From Chondrilla cf. caribensis (taxonomy: Eukaryota > Porifera > Demospongiae > Chondrillida > Chondrillidae), in the NCBI GenBank assembly GCA_964020155.1, contig OZ026550.1:4673352-4737351 (forward strand): a DNA stretch of 64,000 bases, in the 5' to 3' direction. A program made the translations under genes and the position numbers. Shown in pieces: positions 29,501-43,878 of the stretch. The number at the start of each line of letters is the position of its first letter. Position 1 is the stretch's first letter. The notes under the pieces are model-generated. The model saw nothing but the letters and a program-made list of their open reading frames with translations. It was not told the DNA's origin and did not search any database.

Positions 29501-30323
29501 GAGATAATCACTATTGCACACTATCAAATTCCGCTTTTTGTTTGTTACTGCTGTTATTTCGTCACTTTCAATACTTTCGTCTTCAGTTTCATGTTTTACT
29601 TACATTCGTTCTGTGCTCACTATCAAGGTCGGGGAAGGTGGTAGTGGTGAAGGATGCCACCAAGGACCTGCATGAGCCTACCTATTCGCAATTGTCAGCA
29701 GAAGAATTCCTTCGGAAGGCATTCTTCCGTCCCGATGTAGAAAGAGTGCCAGGTAGGGTCCATGTGTACATCTGCGTACATACGTACGTACATAAGTGCA
29801 TATTATGTCAATGTATGGTGCATGAAGTGTAGTGAATGCAGTGAATTCTCATAACCCACCACTGCTCTATCCGCCAAACCTATTAATCCAACACAGGTTT
29901 TCCACTACCAATGTAATGTACAAGTACTGATGATTATCCAGTTAATCCACGAACCTCAATTATCTGCCATGATTTTTGATAATGAATTGTAGTAGATTAA
30001 CAAGACTTCACTGTATACGTACATACATACGATGCACACATGCAATACACATGTAGTATATCTGTAAATTATACATTCACACATACATAGGGATACTCAT
30101 TCTGTACATGTGTGTATTCTATACACGTAATAAACTACATATTATCATGTAAATTTGTTTACATCTGTTGAATTCTACTGTTTTTGTTTGTTGTTGTCAT
30201 TAAGCTGTATTGTACATGTGTGTATACGTCTAGCATTTCTATCTCTCTCTCTCTCTCTCTCTTCAACTTCAAGTACACTGGCAAGAAAGGAAGCATACCA
30301 GTTGCTTACCTCCGTCATTCTAA
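25517..30323 (+). CDS. NOL7: NOL7-like nucleolar protein (last exon tentative)
   Basis: Exons 25517-25635, 26364-26504, 26654-26758 and 29628-29752 join in frame through GT-AG borders. A tentative last exon 30274-30323 follows a long (CT)n tract and ends in TAA; with it the protein is 179 residues. It begins MADRQH, has an acidic patch (SEDDDS), then PISVSFRKGKEIS, a very basic helical stretch (LLKKVRRSRQERNAQQKKLK), then LSPLPESLL, a second Lys-rich stretch, and a conserved-looking EEFLRKAFF near the end. Order and spacing resemble the NOL7/UTP16 C-terminal region (acidic segment, LTFxxA, RR.K.LLKEKRK, LLPDTIL), a nucleolar protein involved in early pre-rRNA processing. The match is from recall, not alignment. 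The expected Trp-containing C-terminus of NOL7 is not found, so the 3' end may be mis-modelled. Exon 2 ends directly in a (GT)n microsatellite. Confidence 0.6.
25914..25952. other. Perfect 16-bp stem hairpin in NOL7-like intron 1
   Basis: gtatctagggtctgtg is exactly complementary to cacagaccctagatac, with a 7-nt loop (gttccag). Confidence 0.8.
26505..26583. repeat. (GT)n microsatellite acting as splice donor
   Basis: It starts at the first base after NOL7-like exon 2 (..ACC AA|GTGTGTGT). One TT interruption at about 26562. Confidence 0.9.
26953..27173. mobile_element. Fold-back MITE with TACCGTATA ends (221 bp)
   Basis: The left end taccgtatatacggaaatat then tggcggt is inverted at the right end as accaccaatatttccggata then tacggta. 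The interior repeats gatttaaatttggcgatttg in both orientations, so almost the whole element can fold. Confidence 0.75.
27118..28440. repeat. Nested segmental duplications in NOL7-like intron 3
   Basis: About 170 bp (from gccagatttcgggcaaat through catgagatggatcc to catgcattacca) at about 27116-27290 recurs at about 27683-27850. About 150 bp starting gttgttaatgtacttgttaa at 27506-27660 recurs at 28270-28440. Between them a unit of about 92 bp (cgcatggatcactatattac..gtaagtgttttaatgc) is tandemly repeated. No conserved reading frame is seen. Confidence 0.75.
28739..28838. mobile_element. Short fold-back element
   Basis: gtctgatgtagctcagactc then atccggcctccatt is inverted as aaatggaggccggatgggtc then ctgggtacatcagac. 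Arms of about 35 bp with a few mismatches. Confidence 0.65.
29265..29420. mobile_element. MITE of the 'gttaatcc' family, copy 3
   Basis: Begins agcgaattcttgttaatctg. The interior ctaatgaataaccagttatt and cactaccaataaaatatac match the other copies. Confidence 0.6.
29838..30014. mobile_element. MITE of the 'gttaatcc' family, copy 4
   Basis: Begins cagtgaattctcataaccca and ends tagattaacaagacttcact; flanks include gtata. Confidence 0.65.
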
Positions 30324-30357
30324 TTTTAGTCTCATTTTATTTGGCATTAAATCACTG

Positions 30358-30366
30358 TGTGTGTGC

Positions 30367-30410
<44 letters not shown>
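30358..30410. repeat. (GT)n microsatellite
   Basis: GT run with a gcgcgcac interruption, just after the tentative last NOL7-like exon. Confidence 0.85.
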
Positions 30411-30413
<3 letters not shown>

Positions 30414-30751
30414 TGATATACTCAAATCCATCATGTGTTAACACATGCACACATAATAACAAATGATCACATGAAAATTGATGACACACAATCTTTTGTA
30501 CTTTTCGGAGGACACAGAGAACAGACTACGTACAGTAAAACAATGATCAGCATAAAGGTAATTTTACTTTTAGAAATGAATATTCCGCTTTTGCTGGACG
30601 AATATGCATATCATTGTTCATGGTTATTCGAATTATGTACAATATCTATAATATATATATCCAGAAATCTCAGCTGGATATGTATCGAATTCACCAGAAG
30701 ACTATCTATTTTTAGTAACAAAATCAGATGTGTCTGCTCACGTGACTCGAC

Positions 30752-32875
30752 ATGGCGTCAGTCGAAGCTGCTATCGTAGTCCTCGTCTTGTTGGCCTCCT
30801 TTCAGCATGGTCCGAAGGCACGAGCCTCCCCATCGGAACCGTGGGCCGACTACCCCTTCCGGAACACCTCTCTCCCGTTCTCGGAGAGAGTCAAGGTAAT
30901 CGATCGCGAATAATTGTGCACTCTACGTACATGAAGCCGTGTAACAGATACACACGTATACTCCATTGCACTTGTATGTATGTGTAATGTAAAGTGTGTT
31001 TGTTTGTATGTATTTTGTTTCATATAGTTTTATGTCGTAACTATATCTAGATGATGTGGAAGTTACTTTTGTACACCAACTCATCTGCTGTAGGTGTGTA
31101 TCCAGCATACATGCATACAGTCTGACCTCTATATGTGCATGGAGAACTTCAAAACTTCATGTTGACATTACTTGCATACTGCTAGTCGTGAATGTAGTAA
31201 CTTAAGGAGAGTTTTATGTGAAGTAATATTGTGTGGATGAGATACTGCTAGTTGTGAATGTAGTGACTTAAGGAGAGCTTTAACTCCTTTGAAATATTGT
31301 GTGGAGGAGATGATACACACGGTGTCATTCAGATGTACATGCATGTATATGCATCTCAGTGGGGTTATCCTCCATACAACATCCTCTGCTATCTGACCAC
31401 ATTATCTCGGGAAGTTTTGCTATCGGAAATATATTTGTTTCCTCACAAATGTCAAATTGTGAAGACTTTGCCGTCAGTTAACATCAGTTGCATACATGAC
31501 ATGCATCTTGGCAGGACACTCCAGTATTCAAATCGTACCAATTTTGTTCTCTATCAATTATGCGTGTGTATGCATGCATCCTTTTGCCATCTCAACTTAA
31601 TGTTCTCCCTGCACAGGACCTGGTTGGTAGGTTGACACTGGAAGAGATGGTCTCTCAGATGTCACATGGTGGAGCAAGCAGGAACGGTGAGCTCCAAGTC
31701 CAGTTGGGGAGCTAGGTGGCCCAGCAGTTTGATCAAATTTATCAACTTTATAATAAGATGCCGTTTTCATGGTTACGGCGCCATCCGCATCCTCAAAACA
31801 CTAGAGGTACACCTATATAGCAAGGCCTTATGAAGCTGTGTGGCTGGTAGAATTTCGGCCTTACCACATTTTCAAGTTTTAGTTCAACCGTTAATTTTTA
31901 TTGCATATCAATACATTATGTTCTAATGATATGATCCACCAATGAGGTTAAAGGTCTCTCTCTTGTTTCAAACGGTGTGTTTATGAGGTTCATTGCAAGT
32001 GAAGAAGTGGATTTTTTTTTACAAATTTGAGGGCAACTGTTCCAGTAAACGTAATAACTTCAGCGAAGGTTTTCTAAGCCTAAAAGAGACGCTTAAGTAA
32101 TTTCAGTACAGAGCAGTGGCCTCACGAGTTGTTCTAACCCAAGATATTTGTTACTAGCCTGTACGTATAGTGTAGAATTCAACAGTTTCCATGTTTATGT
32201 AGCCTCAAGCCTCTTGCAATGATAATCCTTGTACCAACAATGTCACTGCTTGTTTTTATCATTAACTTGTTTTGTGGGGTAGCTACGTAGAGAGTTGCAA
32301 AATTTCACATTCAGGTTACCTTCCAAGTATAATGTACTCATGCTATGAATGCATATCCTGGAAACTGTTAATCAGCCTGACAGGTATTTCCTCCCATGCT
32401 GTGCTGTGCACGAAGGAAACTTCATTGAAAGACCTTCTCAATAAAGGGCATGCAATGGACCTACCTCTCTACAACACTTTCTAAGACACTAAAGATGGAC
32501 CTTCCAATGATAGTAGTAAATTATCATGTCTGAAGAGTGGACAACCTCTAAACAGTGTACAAACAGCTGTTCCTAGGCCTCAAGTGTCCTTTGTGGAGAG
32601 GTTCCACTGTGTAGCCTGTAATATCATACAATGTCACTGTCGTAACCTCTATTGTAGGCCCTGCTCCTGCCATATCTAGACTGGGTATCAGCCCCTACCA
32701 GTGGGGTACAGAGTGCCTGAGTGGGGATGTTCATGCTGGACCAGCAACCTCCTTCCCCATGTCACTCGGAATGGTGAGTCGACTCAATGACTCCTCTGTA
32801 TGGCATGTAATTGTATGTATGTATGTATATGCGCTTGCCCCTTTGGAGGTGCTGTGGACCATGTGCTGACCAGGA

Positions 32876-32914
<39 letters not shown>

Positions 32915-32915
32915 G

Positions 32916-32972
<57 letters not shown>

Positions 32973-33738
32973 CATGTAGCAACAGATCTATATATTATTT
33001 GTGCTGAGACGAATGATCGATTTTCATTTCAATTCCAGTTAATCACAGAAAGTAATTAAGGGACTAGCACAGAAAGCCACCCCCACCTTATTACCCAGAA
33101 TCTTCTTTCCATGGGTTCAATTTTGTACTTCAAGAGTACACTAAGATACACAGCTATAGTGTACCACCACATGTACATACTAAGGTATACAGATAGTATG
33201 CCACCGCATTTACACACTAAGGTACAGTGAAACCTCGCTAATCCGACACCTCTATAATCTGACATTCTCTCTAATCCGACCATTATATGAGGTACAGTCA
33301 CCATACATAAGTATGGTAAGAGGCACTCCATAATCCAACAACCTCCTAATCCAACATTATTCTCAGATCCCATTGAGTGTCGGATTAGAGAGGTTTCACT
33401 GTATATGCAGAGGATATTCCATCATGTACATGATTATACGTATTGTTTAACAGGCTGCCACCTTCAATCGCAGCATCTTGTTTGAAGTCGCCAGGGCAAC
33501 CAGTGATGAAGTTCGATCCAAGGTAGACATGTTTTTAACTTGTGTACCTCAGTGTAATTAGCTGTGTACCCATGTATGCATATGTACTAAGGTGAAGTGT
33601 GTGTGTGTGTGGTTGGTTCTAGCGTAGCATTGATTGTTGACTGTGTTATGTTCTGTGCTGTGTTGCAGAACAACAACTATACTGCTCATTCCGATTACAA
33701 TTTCCACACTGGACTGAGCTGTTGGTGAGTCTTGTGTG

Positions 33739-33815
<77 letters not shown>

Positions 33816-36800
33816 ATAATATAATAACTGAATAATACTAAATAGAATAAAATAAAAATTCACATATGAGAAACATGCGAAATGTCTTCTCTTGCATTGT
33901 TAGGAGTCCAGTTGTGAACATAATGCGAGATCCAAGGTGGGGGAGGAACCAGGTACGTTCAGTGCTACACAGTTCCGGTATTGCTGAAGGTATCTGTGGA
34001 GTGATTGTGTCATTTTTGTCGCAGTTCCACTTTCACAAGCACATGCATGCTCTAATACTCTAATAAAATAATTGTACACTGTAGCACTTTTAAGTATAAT
34101 CATATCCGTATGTACTGTGTACACAATTGCGTTACATGTGTGTGTTCACCCTCATATTCCATATGTACATACTGCTTTGTACATTTGTACAAACCACTCA
34201 GCCCTGCATGTTGTAAAACTGTACAGACTTGTCAACCAAACACTCAGTCCTGTTGTACAACTGTATGGACCTGTCAACCAAACACTCAGTCCTGTTGTAC
34301 AACTGTACGGACCTGTCAACCAACCACTCAGTCCTGTTGTACAACTGTACAGATCTGTCAATCAACCACTCGGTCATGTTGTACAACTGTACAGACTTGT
34401 TAACCAAACACTCAGTCCTGTTGTACAATTGTACGGACCTTGTCAATCAACCACTCGGTCATGTTGTACAACTGTACAGACTTGTTAACCAAACACTCAG
34501 TCCTGTTGTACAATTGTACGGACTTGTCAATCAACCACTCAGTCCTGTTGTACAACTGTACGGACCTGTCAATCAACCACTCGGTCATGTTGTACAACTG
34601 TACAGACTTATCAACCGATCGCTAAGTCCTGTTGTACTACTGTACAGACCTGTCAATCAACCACTCAGTTATGTTGTATAACTGTACAGACCTGTCAATC
34701 AACTGTACAGACCTGTCAATCAACTGGACAGACCTGTCAATCAAACTCTCGGTCATATTGTACAACTGTACAGACCTGTCAATCAACTGTACAGACCTGT
34801 TAAACAGTTAGTTAATTTTTTTCCTCTATAATAATAAGATTATTATTTGTATTCTATGCACACACACACTCACACACACACACGCACACACACGCACACA
34901 CACACGCACACACACACACACACACACACGCACACACACGCACACACACACGCACACACACGCACACACACACACACACACTTGGAACAGTATGTGAGAA
35001 CTGTTGATACTTAATTAATTAATCACAATTTGAATTATAAACCATCAATTATTAAGTATTCTCATGTGTAATATTTGATTGCATTTAATATGAAACATTA
35101 CTGTTTATCATGCAGTTAATTTTATTTAAAAGGTTAATTCCACTCTTATATTGTAGACGTTGTAGTTTTCATTGATTTCCTCTCCAAAACACAATCTCAG
35201 CTTTAGTACTGTCGTGGAGTGTGTGGTGGCTTAGTGGGAGGGTAGTATCCTTTTCCTGGAGGTCCTGGAGGTCCTTGCTTACCTGGACTTCCTGGTTGAC
35301 CAGGACGTCCATATCCCGGCCTGCCTGGCTCCCCTGGTTTACCCGGGTCTCCTGGCCATCCTGGTTTCCCCTTGCTTCCTGGTATACCCGGGTTTCCTGG
35401 CCTACCAGGCTTTCCAGGTCGTCCTGGGGGTCTGAAAAAACGTCGTCCTGGTGGACCAGGTGGTCCCTTAGGTCCTGGTGGACCAGGTGGTCCCTTAGGT
35501 CCTGGAGGTCCATTATCTCCCCGCTTGCCAGGTAGTCCCGGATCTCCTCTACTTCCCTTGTAACCTGGTCGTCCTGGTCTGCCCGGGTTACCCTGCTTTC
35601 CTGGATTACCAGGGTAACCTACATCCCCTTTGTAACCCGGGGGGCCTGGTTTGCCTGGTCTTCCTTGTTTTCCTGGATACCCTTTGTCTCCTCTTTGCCC
35701 GGGTCGTCCAGTACCTGGTTTACCTGGTGGACCCTGACGACCTGGTTTACCTGGTACACCCTGTTTTCCTGGTGGTCCACTTGGACCAGGGCGACCAGCT
35801 GGACAGGTGCACGGCTTATAAGGGGGACGATAACTCCTCTTCGTCAATGATCCCTCTGTAGCCCCTGTACAGAGAGAGTAAACATACGTACAGTACACAC
35901 GAAGGCCAATAAAACAGGAAAATTACTTATTTCAAGTGTTGTGTTGAGCACATTTGCAGTGGAACCATTCTCATATTAAGAACAGTTTGGCCCATTGTAA
36001 GCAGCTGTTTCTATTACAAATGTCTTATCAATTCAGAAACTACTTATTGCACCACAGTAGTACACCAAATGGTGTCCTTACTATAGAGGTTTCCTCAATT
36101 CGGAGGTCATTTTGTACACTACAGTACTACACTGGGACACAGAATGGCGTCCTTACTATAGAGGTTTCCTCAATTGAGAGGTCATTTTATACACTACAGT
36201 ACTACACTGGGACACAGAATGGCTTCCTTACTATAGAGGTTTCCTCAATTCAGAGGTCATTTTATATACTACAGTACTACACTGGGACACAGAATGGTGT
36301 CCTTACTACAGAGGTTAGAAGTACAGCAATCCATGCACTAAACCCATAGGTATGCAAATGGTAGGAATAAGTGACAATGACGGCAATGTCTACCTGTCAC
36401 TTCTGTCCCCTCTGTCCCCTCTGTCCCTTCCGGCTGGTCCTCAGCAGCAAATCCCTCGATGAGTTTGTCCTCTACTTGTCTGATCCTCACATCCAGTGCG
36501 TTCCCCTCTCCTTCAAAGTGTGTCCAAGCGACAATGAACCCGACCCCTTCGAGCATTGCAACAGTGAAGGTGACTGCGATGAAGCCCAGCAGTAGTGGTC
36601 GAGAAAGACAGAATCTTTCTCTTCTCTCCGATTCCATCTTCGTATACATGTGGCTATATTGCCTGCTGGCAGTGTGTGATGAGTTGTGACCTGATCTTTC
36701 TTCTACTTATACCAATCTTGGAGGAAGTGAACTGACAACAATATCCTTATGAGTTGTTCAATGTTTGGAAACTATTGTGCCAAATATATTGTTTGTATGT

Positions 36801-39065
36801 GTATCATCAGTACAGACCAATGTACCCTGTAGTACCACCTGTGTGAATTGTAGCTAGTTTTAATAATAATATTATAATAATAATATTCCGTATTCAATTT
36901 GTATGGTATACAGGTGCCGGTCTGTATACTGTAGAATGAGTGTGGTTTATGCATATCATTTGCTATGAAAGTAAAACTTCACAGCAATACATCAAGTACA
37001 ATGGTTTTGAGTGATGTCTGGAATGCATGGGCGTAGGAAGGCAATTTAGATTGGGGGGCACTTGCTAGACCAGGCTGATAGTGGTTTGTTGGGTGGCCAT
37101 TTTCTTCTACCATGTGGCTAATGCTTTGCTAATCGCTTTGTTCAACGAACAATTTGCGTTCAGAGAAACCAAAAATGACCTAAATCGAACAATATTGGCG
37201 GCCACCGCAATTAAGAGCGTGGGCAGCTCGATCGGACTCCGCTAATGAACGGAAACAATTACCTCGCTAACGCTCGGTAATTACAATATAAATTCATTGT
37301 TGCAGTTATGTGTAGGAACACATATTATATATATAATATATCGGTTATCACAATGATCGACACTGGATTTATAGAACAGTATACTATGTGTGCTTATGGG
37401 TGGCAGTATGGTGAAATGATGTGAGTATTTGAAACAATTTAGATCCACTCTGTTCAACTCCATATTAATAGTTAAAAAGAAGACCCATTCTCGGGACTTA
37501 CTTGTGTGTTCATATCTGAATTTCAGTGTGTATTGTAGCAATGCAATAGAAGTACATTTATGTCTAAGAGTATCAATCACCTCTGGATGTAGCTAGTGGA
37601 ACAGGGCACATACAGAGTTTGGGCATGTTTCTGGCTTTAGTTCCAACTAAACCTGGATCAAGTATCAGCTTGACATGGTGACCCCTTTATCATGAGCTAC
37701 GACAAACCGTGCTTTGCTATTTTATTTCTATTCTCTCCCATAAATTTCTGATATAGTCATTTATACTCCTCTCTGTGTGTCCACTGATGGCAAGACATCG
37801 ATTCTCGCAAAACTATTGATTTTTTTGAATAGAACACCATCAAAATTCTCACCAACCCTCATGTACCTGCATGTACTACTTGAGCCTACCTCCAGATGTC
37901 CACCATACTGTATAGCTGAAAACGTTCACAGAAGAACTTTGCAATTTCACGCTCAAACAAGCATAACAGAGCCCCTTATTTTTTCTCAGTAACCTACATA
38001 CTCTCTCTTTATGTGTACGTATGTTCGTCTGTGCCCTCAATTGTTATGTACATTCACTCCAGCCTATCTCTAGACGGGATGCCCACCAATAGTGAGACAT
38101 TGCTCCCTTGTGAATCGATGATATAGCCGTTTCAGACTGATTGTGTTGTTAAACTTCATGCAGTGATACTGTGTTCATTCGCTGTGTCACTGTTTCAGCT
38201 TGGGGTCAGTGGTAGACATCACTGTGATGAACTGTGTCTATGGTGAGGTGGTCAACTATGGTGTCTTCAGGATGCTCACTCACAACAAACACAACTCCCT
38301 CACACCTTTGCCGAGAACAGACCCACAACATGTAGCAGGCCCTCCCAACCATGTATAGCATACAAATACACTACAATGGTATCCCTTGTGGATGCCAATG
38401 TCTCACCTGTGTTAAACACACACACGGGATGATGTCGTATTGTATGGTATTATTGTATGGTTTGTGTATGAGCACTAAGGCTTCTGTGTGTCGCAACAAA
38501 TGTAACATACGGTGAGTCTGGATAACGCGACCGACCTGCATGTGCTCAACACACACATGAGGATGCCATAATGGCTTGTGTATGAGCTCCAAGGCTTCTG
38601 TGTGTCACAGCAAATGTAACACAGTGTAGTCTGGTAACTCAACTAACCTGTGCTCAACAGACACACACATGATGATGGCTGTGTATGAGCTCCAAGGCTT
38701 CTGTGTGTCGCAACAAATGTAAATCTCAATGGAGTCTGGAAACTCCCCCTTCTGTAATGTTCACTGTTATGAGATTCTACAAACATGTTATCTCATATCA
38801 ATGGGAATCACGGCAATTCAAATAACAGTTTGTTGTGACATGTCTACCCAATAATTTGGACCTGTGTGTGTGAAATTCAGAGCTGTGTTTCACTCGGGTG
38901 AACTCAACTGTAGTCAGAAGCTATTTGTACTGAATAGATGCAGCGGGGATGAGACTTAGTGAATAATAAGTTTTTGGAGGTGTACTGCACACATACATTG
39001 CAGGATTGGGGGTTTTCACAGTACTTGATAATGTTAACGAAGAGCAGCATTGTTGTGTGTGTATG

Positions 39066-39099
<34 letters not shown>

Positions 39100-40399
39100 G
39101 TGTGTGTGTGTGTGCGTGTGTGTGTGTGCTCTTGTATAGATTCTGTTGTCGTATCACTTACTCATCCTGTGTTGCATTTGTATAGCAAGTCGCTATTAAC
39201 ATCACTTTTGTCTGCTGTATCTGAGTGTGGTGCATGAAAAGAAATTTATGTATGCTATACTTACCCAGTATTTGCACTTTGTATGGTGTGTAGCATGTGT
39301 GTGTGTGTGTGCACCAGTGCACACGATTGTGTGCATGTATGTACAGAGAGTCTATCCTCCACCATCATTTTGAACTTGTGAACTTGGAAACATGATTCAA
39401 TCTGCAGTGTACATGCATATACGTATGTGAAATGAAAATGAAGTCACAGATATTGTTCCCCTTTGTGTGTGTACAATGCTTGAGATTAGAGGTAACTACT
39501 ATTATGTATTTCTCACAATTGCAAGTTGGACAATTGACACATCCATGATCCACTCTGTCATTTACGTTCACATAGGAGACTTATGGGGAGTGTCCGTTCC
39601 TGAGTAGCACCATGGCTGATGCCTTCGTGCGTGGACTACAGGGAGGTGAGTGGGTGGATCAAAAGAAGTAAGCGGATAGATTACAGGAAGTGAGTGGGTG
39701 GAATACAGGAAGTGAGTGAGTGGAATACAGGAAGTCACAGCAAGGGTGGAGAATATACGGAAGTAAGTGGGTAGATCACAGGAAGTGAGTGTGTGGAATA
39801 CAGGAAGTGAGTGGGTGGAATACAGGAAGGAGTGGGTAGATCACAGGAAGTGAGTGTGTGGAGAATATACAGATAGTAAGTTCTGAATAGACGGAAAAAG
39901 TGGAATTAAAAGTATTGTAAAGCACGTGTGTGTGGTGATGTATGACTGATATTACACTGCCATTATCCACTCATTCAGAGTGATACCACTGTGTTCAGCT
40001 GAATGATAGGCAAATATTCATCTTAATAAAATATAGTACATATACATGTACTATGTACATATATGTGGTATATTATGTGTAAATATCCATTTTAACAACC
40101 TCATCATGCTTGCTCGTAATTTTACAGATAACCCGCGATACGTGGAGGCAAATGCCGGTTGCAAGCACTACGACGTACATGGTGGTCCGGAGAACATTCC
40201 GGTCTCTCGTTTTAGCTTCAATGCCGAGGTGTCTGCTACAGACTGGCACTACACCTTCCTGCCTGCCTTCAAGGCTTGCCTGGATGCTGGCACTCTCAGC
40301 TACATGTGCAGCTACAACAGGTTTGTCCTGTATTGTGTGTATCACATGTACTGACTGTGTGAGGCCTGACACTATGTGGTGGTACAGTATTTGATGATG

Positions 40400-40459
<60 letters not shown>

Positions 40460-40523
40460 CGCGCGCGCGTGTGTGTGTGTGTACGCGCGTGTGTGTGTGT
40501 GTACGTGTGTGTGCATGTGTATG

Positions 40524-40597
<74 letters not shown>

Positions 40598-40627
40598 TGT
40601 GTGTGCATGTGTATGTACATGTATGTG

Positions 40628-40688
<61 letters not shown>

Positions 40689-43264
40689 CATATGTGTGTA
40701 TTCATGACTGTATTCTGTGTATTCCTAAACCTCAGTATATATCACATGTATGGATCCTGTGTGTTTTGTTTCATTAGCATCAATGGTGTCCCAGCATGTG
40801 CTAATACCCAGCTCTTGACCGATATCACCAGAAAGGAGTGGGGCTTTCAAGGCTACGTTGTCAGCGACCAAGGAGCAATAGGTAACCCATCCCTGTAGTA
40901 CAACACTAGGTGTACAAGGTGGTATCAGTGTACTAGGTGGATGTCGAGGTGGTATCAGTGTACTAGGTGGATGTCAAGGTGGTATCAGTGTACTAGGTGG
41001 ATGTCAAGGTGGTATCAGTGTACTAGGTGGATGTCAAGGTGGTATCAGTGTACTAGGTGGATGTCAAGGTGGTGTCAGTGTACTAGGTGGATGTCAAGGT
41101 GGTATCAGTGTACTAGGTGGATGTCAATGTGGTATCAGTGTACTAGGTGGATGTCAAGGTGGTATCAGTGTACTAGGTAGATGTCAAGGTGGTATCAGTG
41201 TACTAGGTGGATGTCAATGTGGTATCAGTGTACTAGGTGGATGTCAAGGTGGTATCAGTGTACTAGGTGGATGTCAAGGTGGTATTAGTGTACTAGGTGG
41301 ATGTCGAGGTGGTATCAGTGTACTAGGTGGATGTCAAGGTGGTATCTGTGTACTAGGTGGATGTCGAGGTGGTATCAGTGTACTAGGTGGATGTCAAGGT
41401 GGTATCAGTGTACTAGGTGGATGTCAAGGTGGTATCAGTATACTAGGTGGATGTCAAGGTGGTATCAGTGTACAAGGTGGTGTCAAGGTGGTATCAGTGT
41501 ACTAGGTGGATGTCAAGGTGGTATCAGTGTACTAGGTGGATGTCAATGTGGTATCAGTGTACTAGGTGGATATCAAGGTGGTGTCAGTGTACTAGGTGGA
41601 TGTCAATGTGGTATCAGTGTACTAAGTGGATGTCAAGGTGGTATCAGTGTACTAGGTGGATGTCAAGGTGGTATCTTTATCTGTTCATCCTTTCCAGAGA
41701 ACATCATGACTGCTCATCACTACACTAAAACGGAAGTGGAAACAGCTGCTGCAGCCATCAATGCTGGCACCTGTCTTGAGGATGGTAATTTGGAGAAAAA
41801 CATCTTCTCTTATGCAACAGAAGCCGTCCAACAGGTCTGTCCATCCCTCTGTCACCCTGATGTATGTGTACCAGCACTCACTAAAGTATTCATTCAATGA
41901 GAAGTACTTTTGTACACTACATGTATCCTATGTTCATATGTATGTATAATCTATCTATCTGTAATCTCACAGCAGCTGTTGCTATAATCTCAAAGCAGCT
42001 GTTGCTATAATCTTAAAGCAGCTGTTGCTATAATCTTAAAGCAGCTGTTGCTATAATCTCACAGCAGCTGTAGCTGTAACCTCACAACAGCTGTTGCTAT
42101 AACCCTTATAACAGTAACTTCAATAATATACTGTAATTATAGCCATAAATCCAGTTTCATAACACCAATAACCATCCAGGATGTATCAAATCGAGTATTC
42201 TCAACGCAATTGCATTATCTCCACTATATGTAGTATACTCCTCTGGTCTGCATTTTGTATAGGGGTTGATCAAGATGGAGACTATTCAGGACTGTGCCAG
42301 CAGGTTGTTTATGACCAGAATGAGACTGGGAGAGTTCGATCCACCGGAAATGAACCCTTACAGCAAGTGAGGTTGTAGGGGATGGCCCTGCAACATGGGA
42401 ATTCCCCTTTCATTGTCCAAACACTAGTTTGGGGGCACACCACTCAACTCACAATAATTGATTGTTTATTTGATTTGCGTACATGGCAAATCAATTAGGG
42501 GTCAGAGGTGTGGACTAGAAACATCAAAATGACCTGTTTGGATAACTGTCATAAGCTCTATATCAACCTGTATGTACTAACTTCCTAATGTATGTACTAT
42601 TGTGTTATGTATAGTAAGTTGTTATGTAGTTGTACTAAAATACATCTACACAACTATATTGATTTTGTATCCATTATTACCCATTATTTGGAGGTAATAT
42701 TGAGTGTTCCCCAGTACTTGGTCTTACATTGTATTCTTATGTTGTGGGTACACAGTGAACAGCGGTCATCCGCAAAGAACAACATTTCATTTGTATAATA
42801 CGCACACAAGTGGTGTGTTTGTTCATTTTCAAACGTTCTTAGCACACTATATGGAGCATGAAGTCCTTGGAAAACAGCTTGTACTTCTCTTGATCTTCCT
42901 CCAGGTTGAACCCTTCTGACTTTGTCCAGAGTCCCACTCACCAAGCCCTCTCCCTCAATGCCACTCTTCAGTCCATGGTTCTCCTGAAGAACGACGGTGG
43001 TTTCTTGCCTCTCACAAAGAAGTACAACACAATCGCAGTGAGTTGGAGCTACAGTATTGTCTGGAGGATTGCATGTGGTTTTGATGTGTGAAAATTATTC
43101 ACCTGGTTCACAGGTCGTGGGACCATTCATGGACGACCCTAATGCCATATTTGGAGATTACTCACCTGACATCATGGTATGCTGTGTGTGTGTGTGTGTG
43201 TGTGCGTGCATGTGTGTTTGTGTGTGTATGTGTGTGTGTAATATGTGCATAATATGTGCATGTG

Positions 43265-43344
<80 letters not shown>

Positions 43345-43732
43345 CAGAAGTATGCGTGTGTAGGTAGATACGTTAAAACATTCTCAAGCTCCACCCCACC
43401 CCCCACCCCCCCCACCCCCTATAATGTACCAATATTTACATTTTGACATATCAATTGGATATACGAAACCCTTTTTTACAATCCTGTCTATGACCCTGAA
43501 TGTTTAGTATGATTATTGCTCATTCTGCTGTAGACGGAGTATGTAGTGACACCTCTCCAAGGACTGTCTAAGGCTTTCAATATGAGGCTGTCCAATGCTT
43601 CTGGATGTGATGATGAGAAGTGCATGTGAGTGGGTTTTGTTAGTTTGCATGTTTTCTGTACTTGCGAGCGTACGAACGAACATGCACTCACACATGTGAA
43701 TTCAAGACACACATGCATGCATGCACACACAT

Positions 43733-43802
<70 letters not shown>

Positions 43803-43844
43803 ATACACACACAGACACACACAAACACACACACACGCACACGT

Positions 43845-43878
<34 letters not shown>

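Noticed and set aside
34072..34681. Overlapping ORFs on both strands with [18 protein letters not shown] repeats
   Set aside because: A 42-bp minisatellite in GH3 intron 6. Open frames on both strands reflect the period, not coding.
35221..35850. Plus-strand ORFs rich in Trp/Ser/Gly over the collagen exon
   Set aside because: Mirror readings of Gly-X-Y codons. The minus-strand frame has the splice site, stop, membrane segment and polyadenylation signal.
40941..41900. ORFs with repeated [10 protein letters not shown]
   Set aside because: A 30-bp minisatellite of GH3 intron 9.
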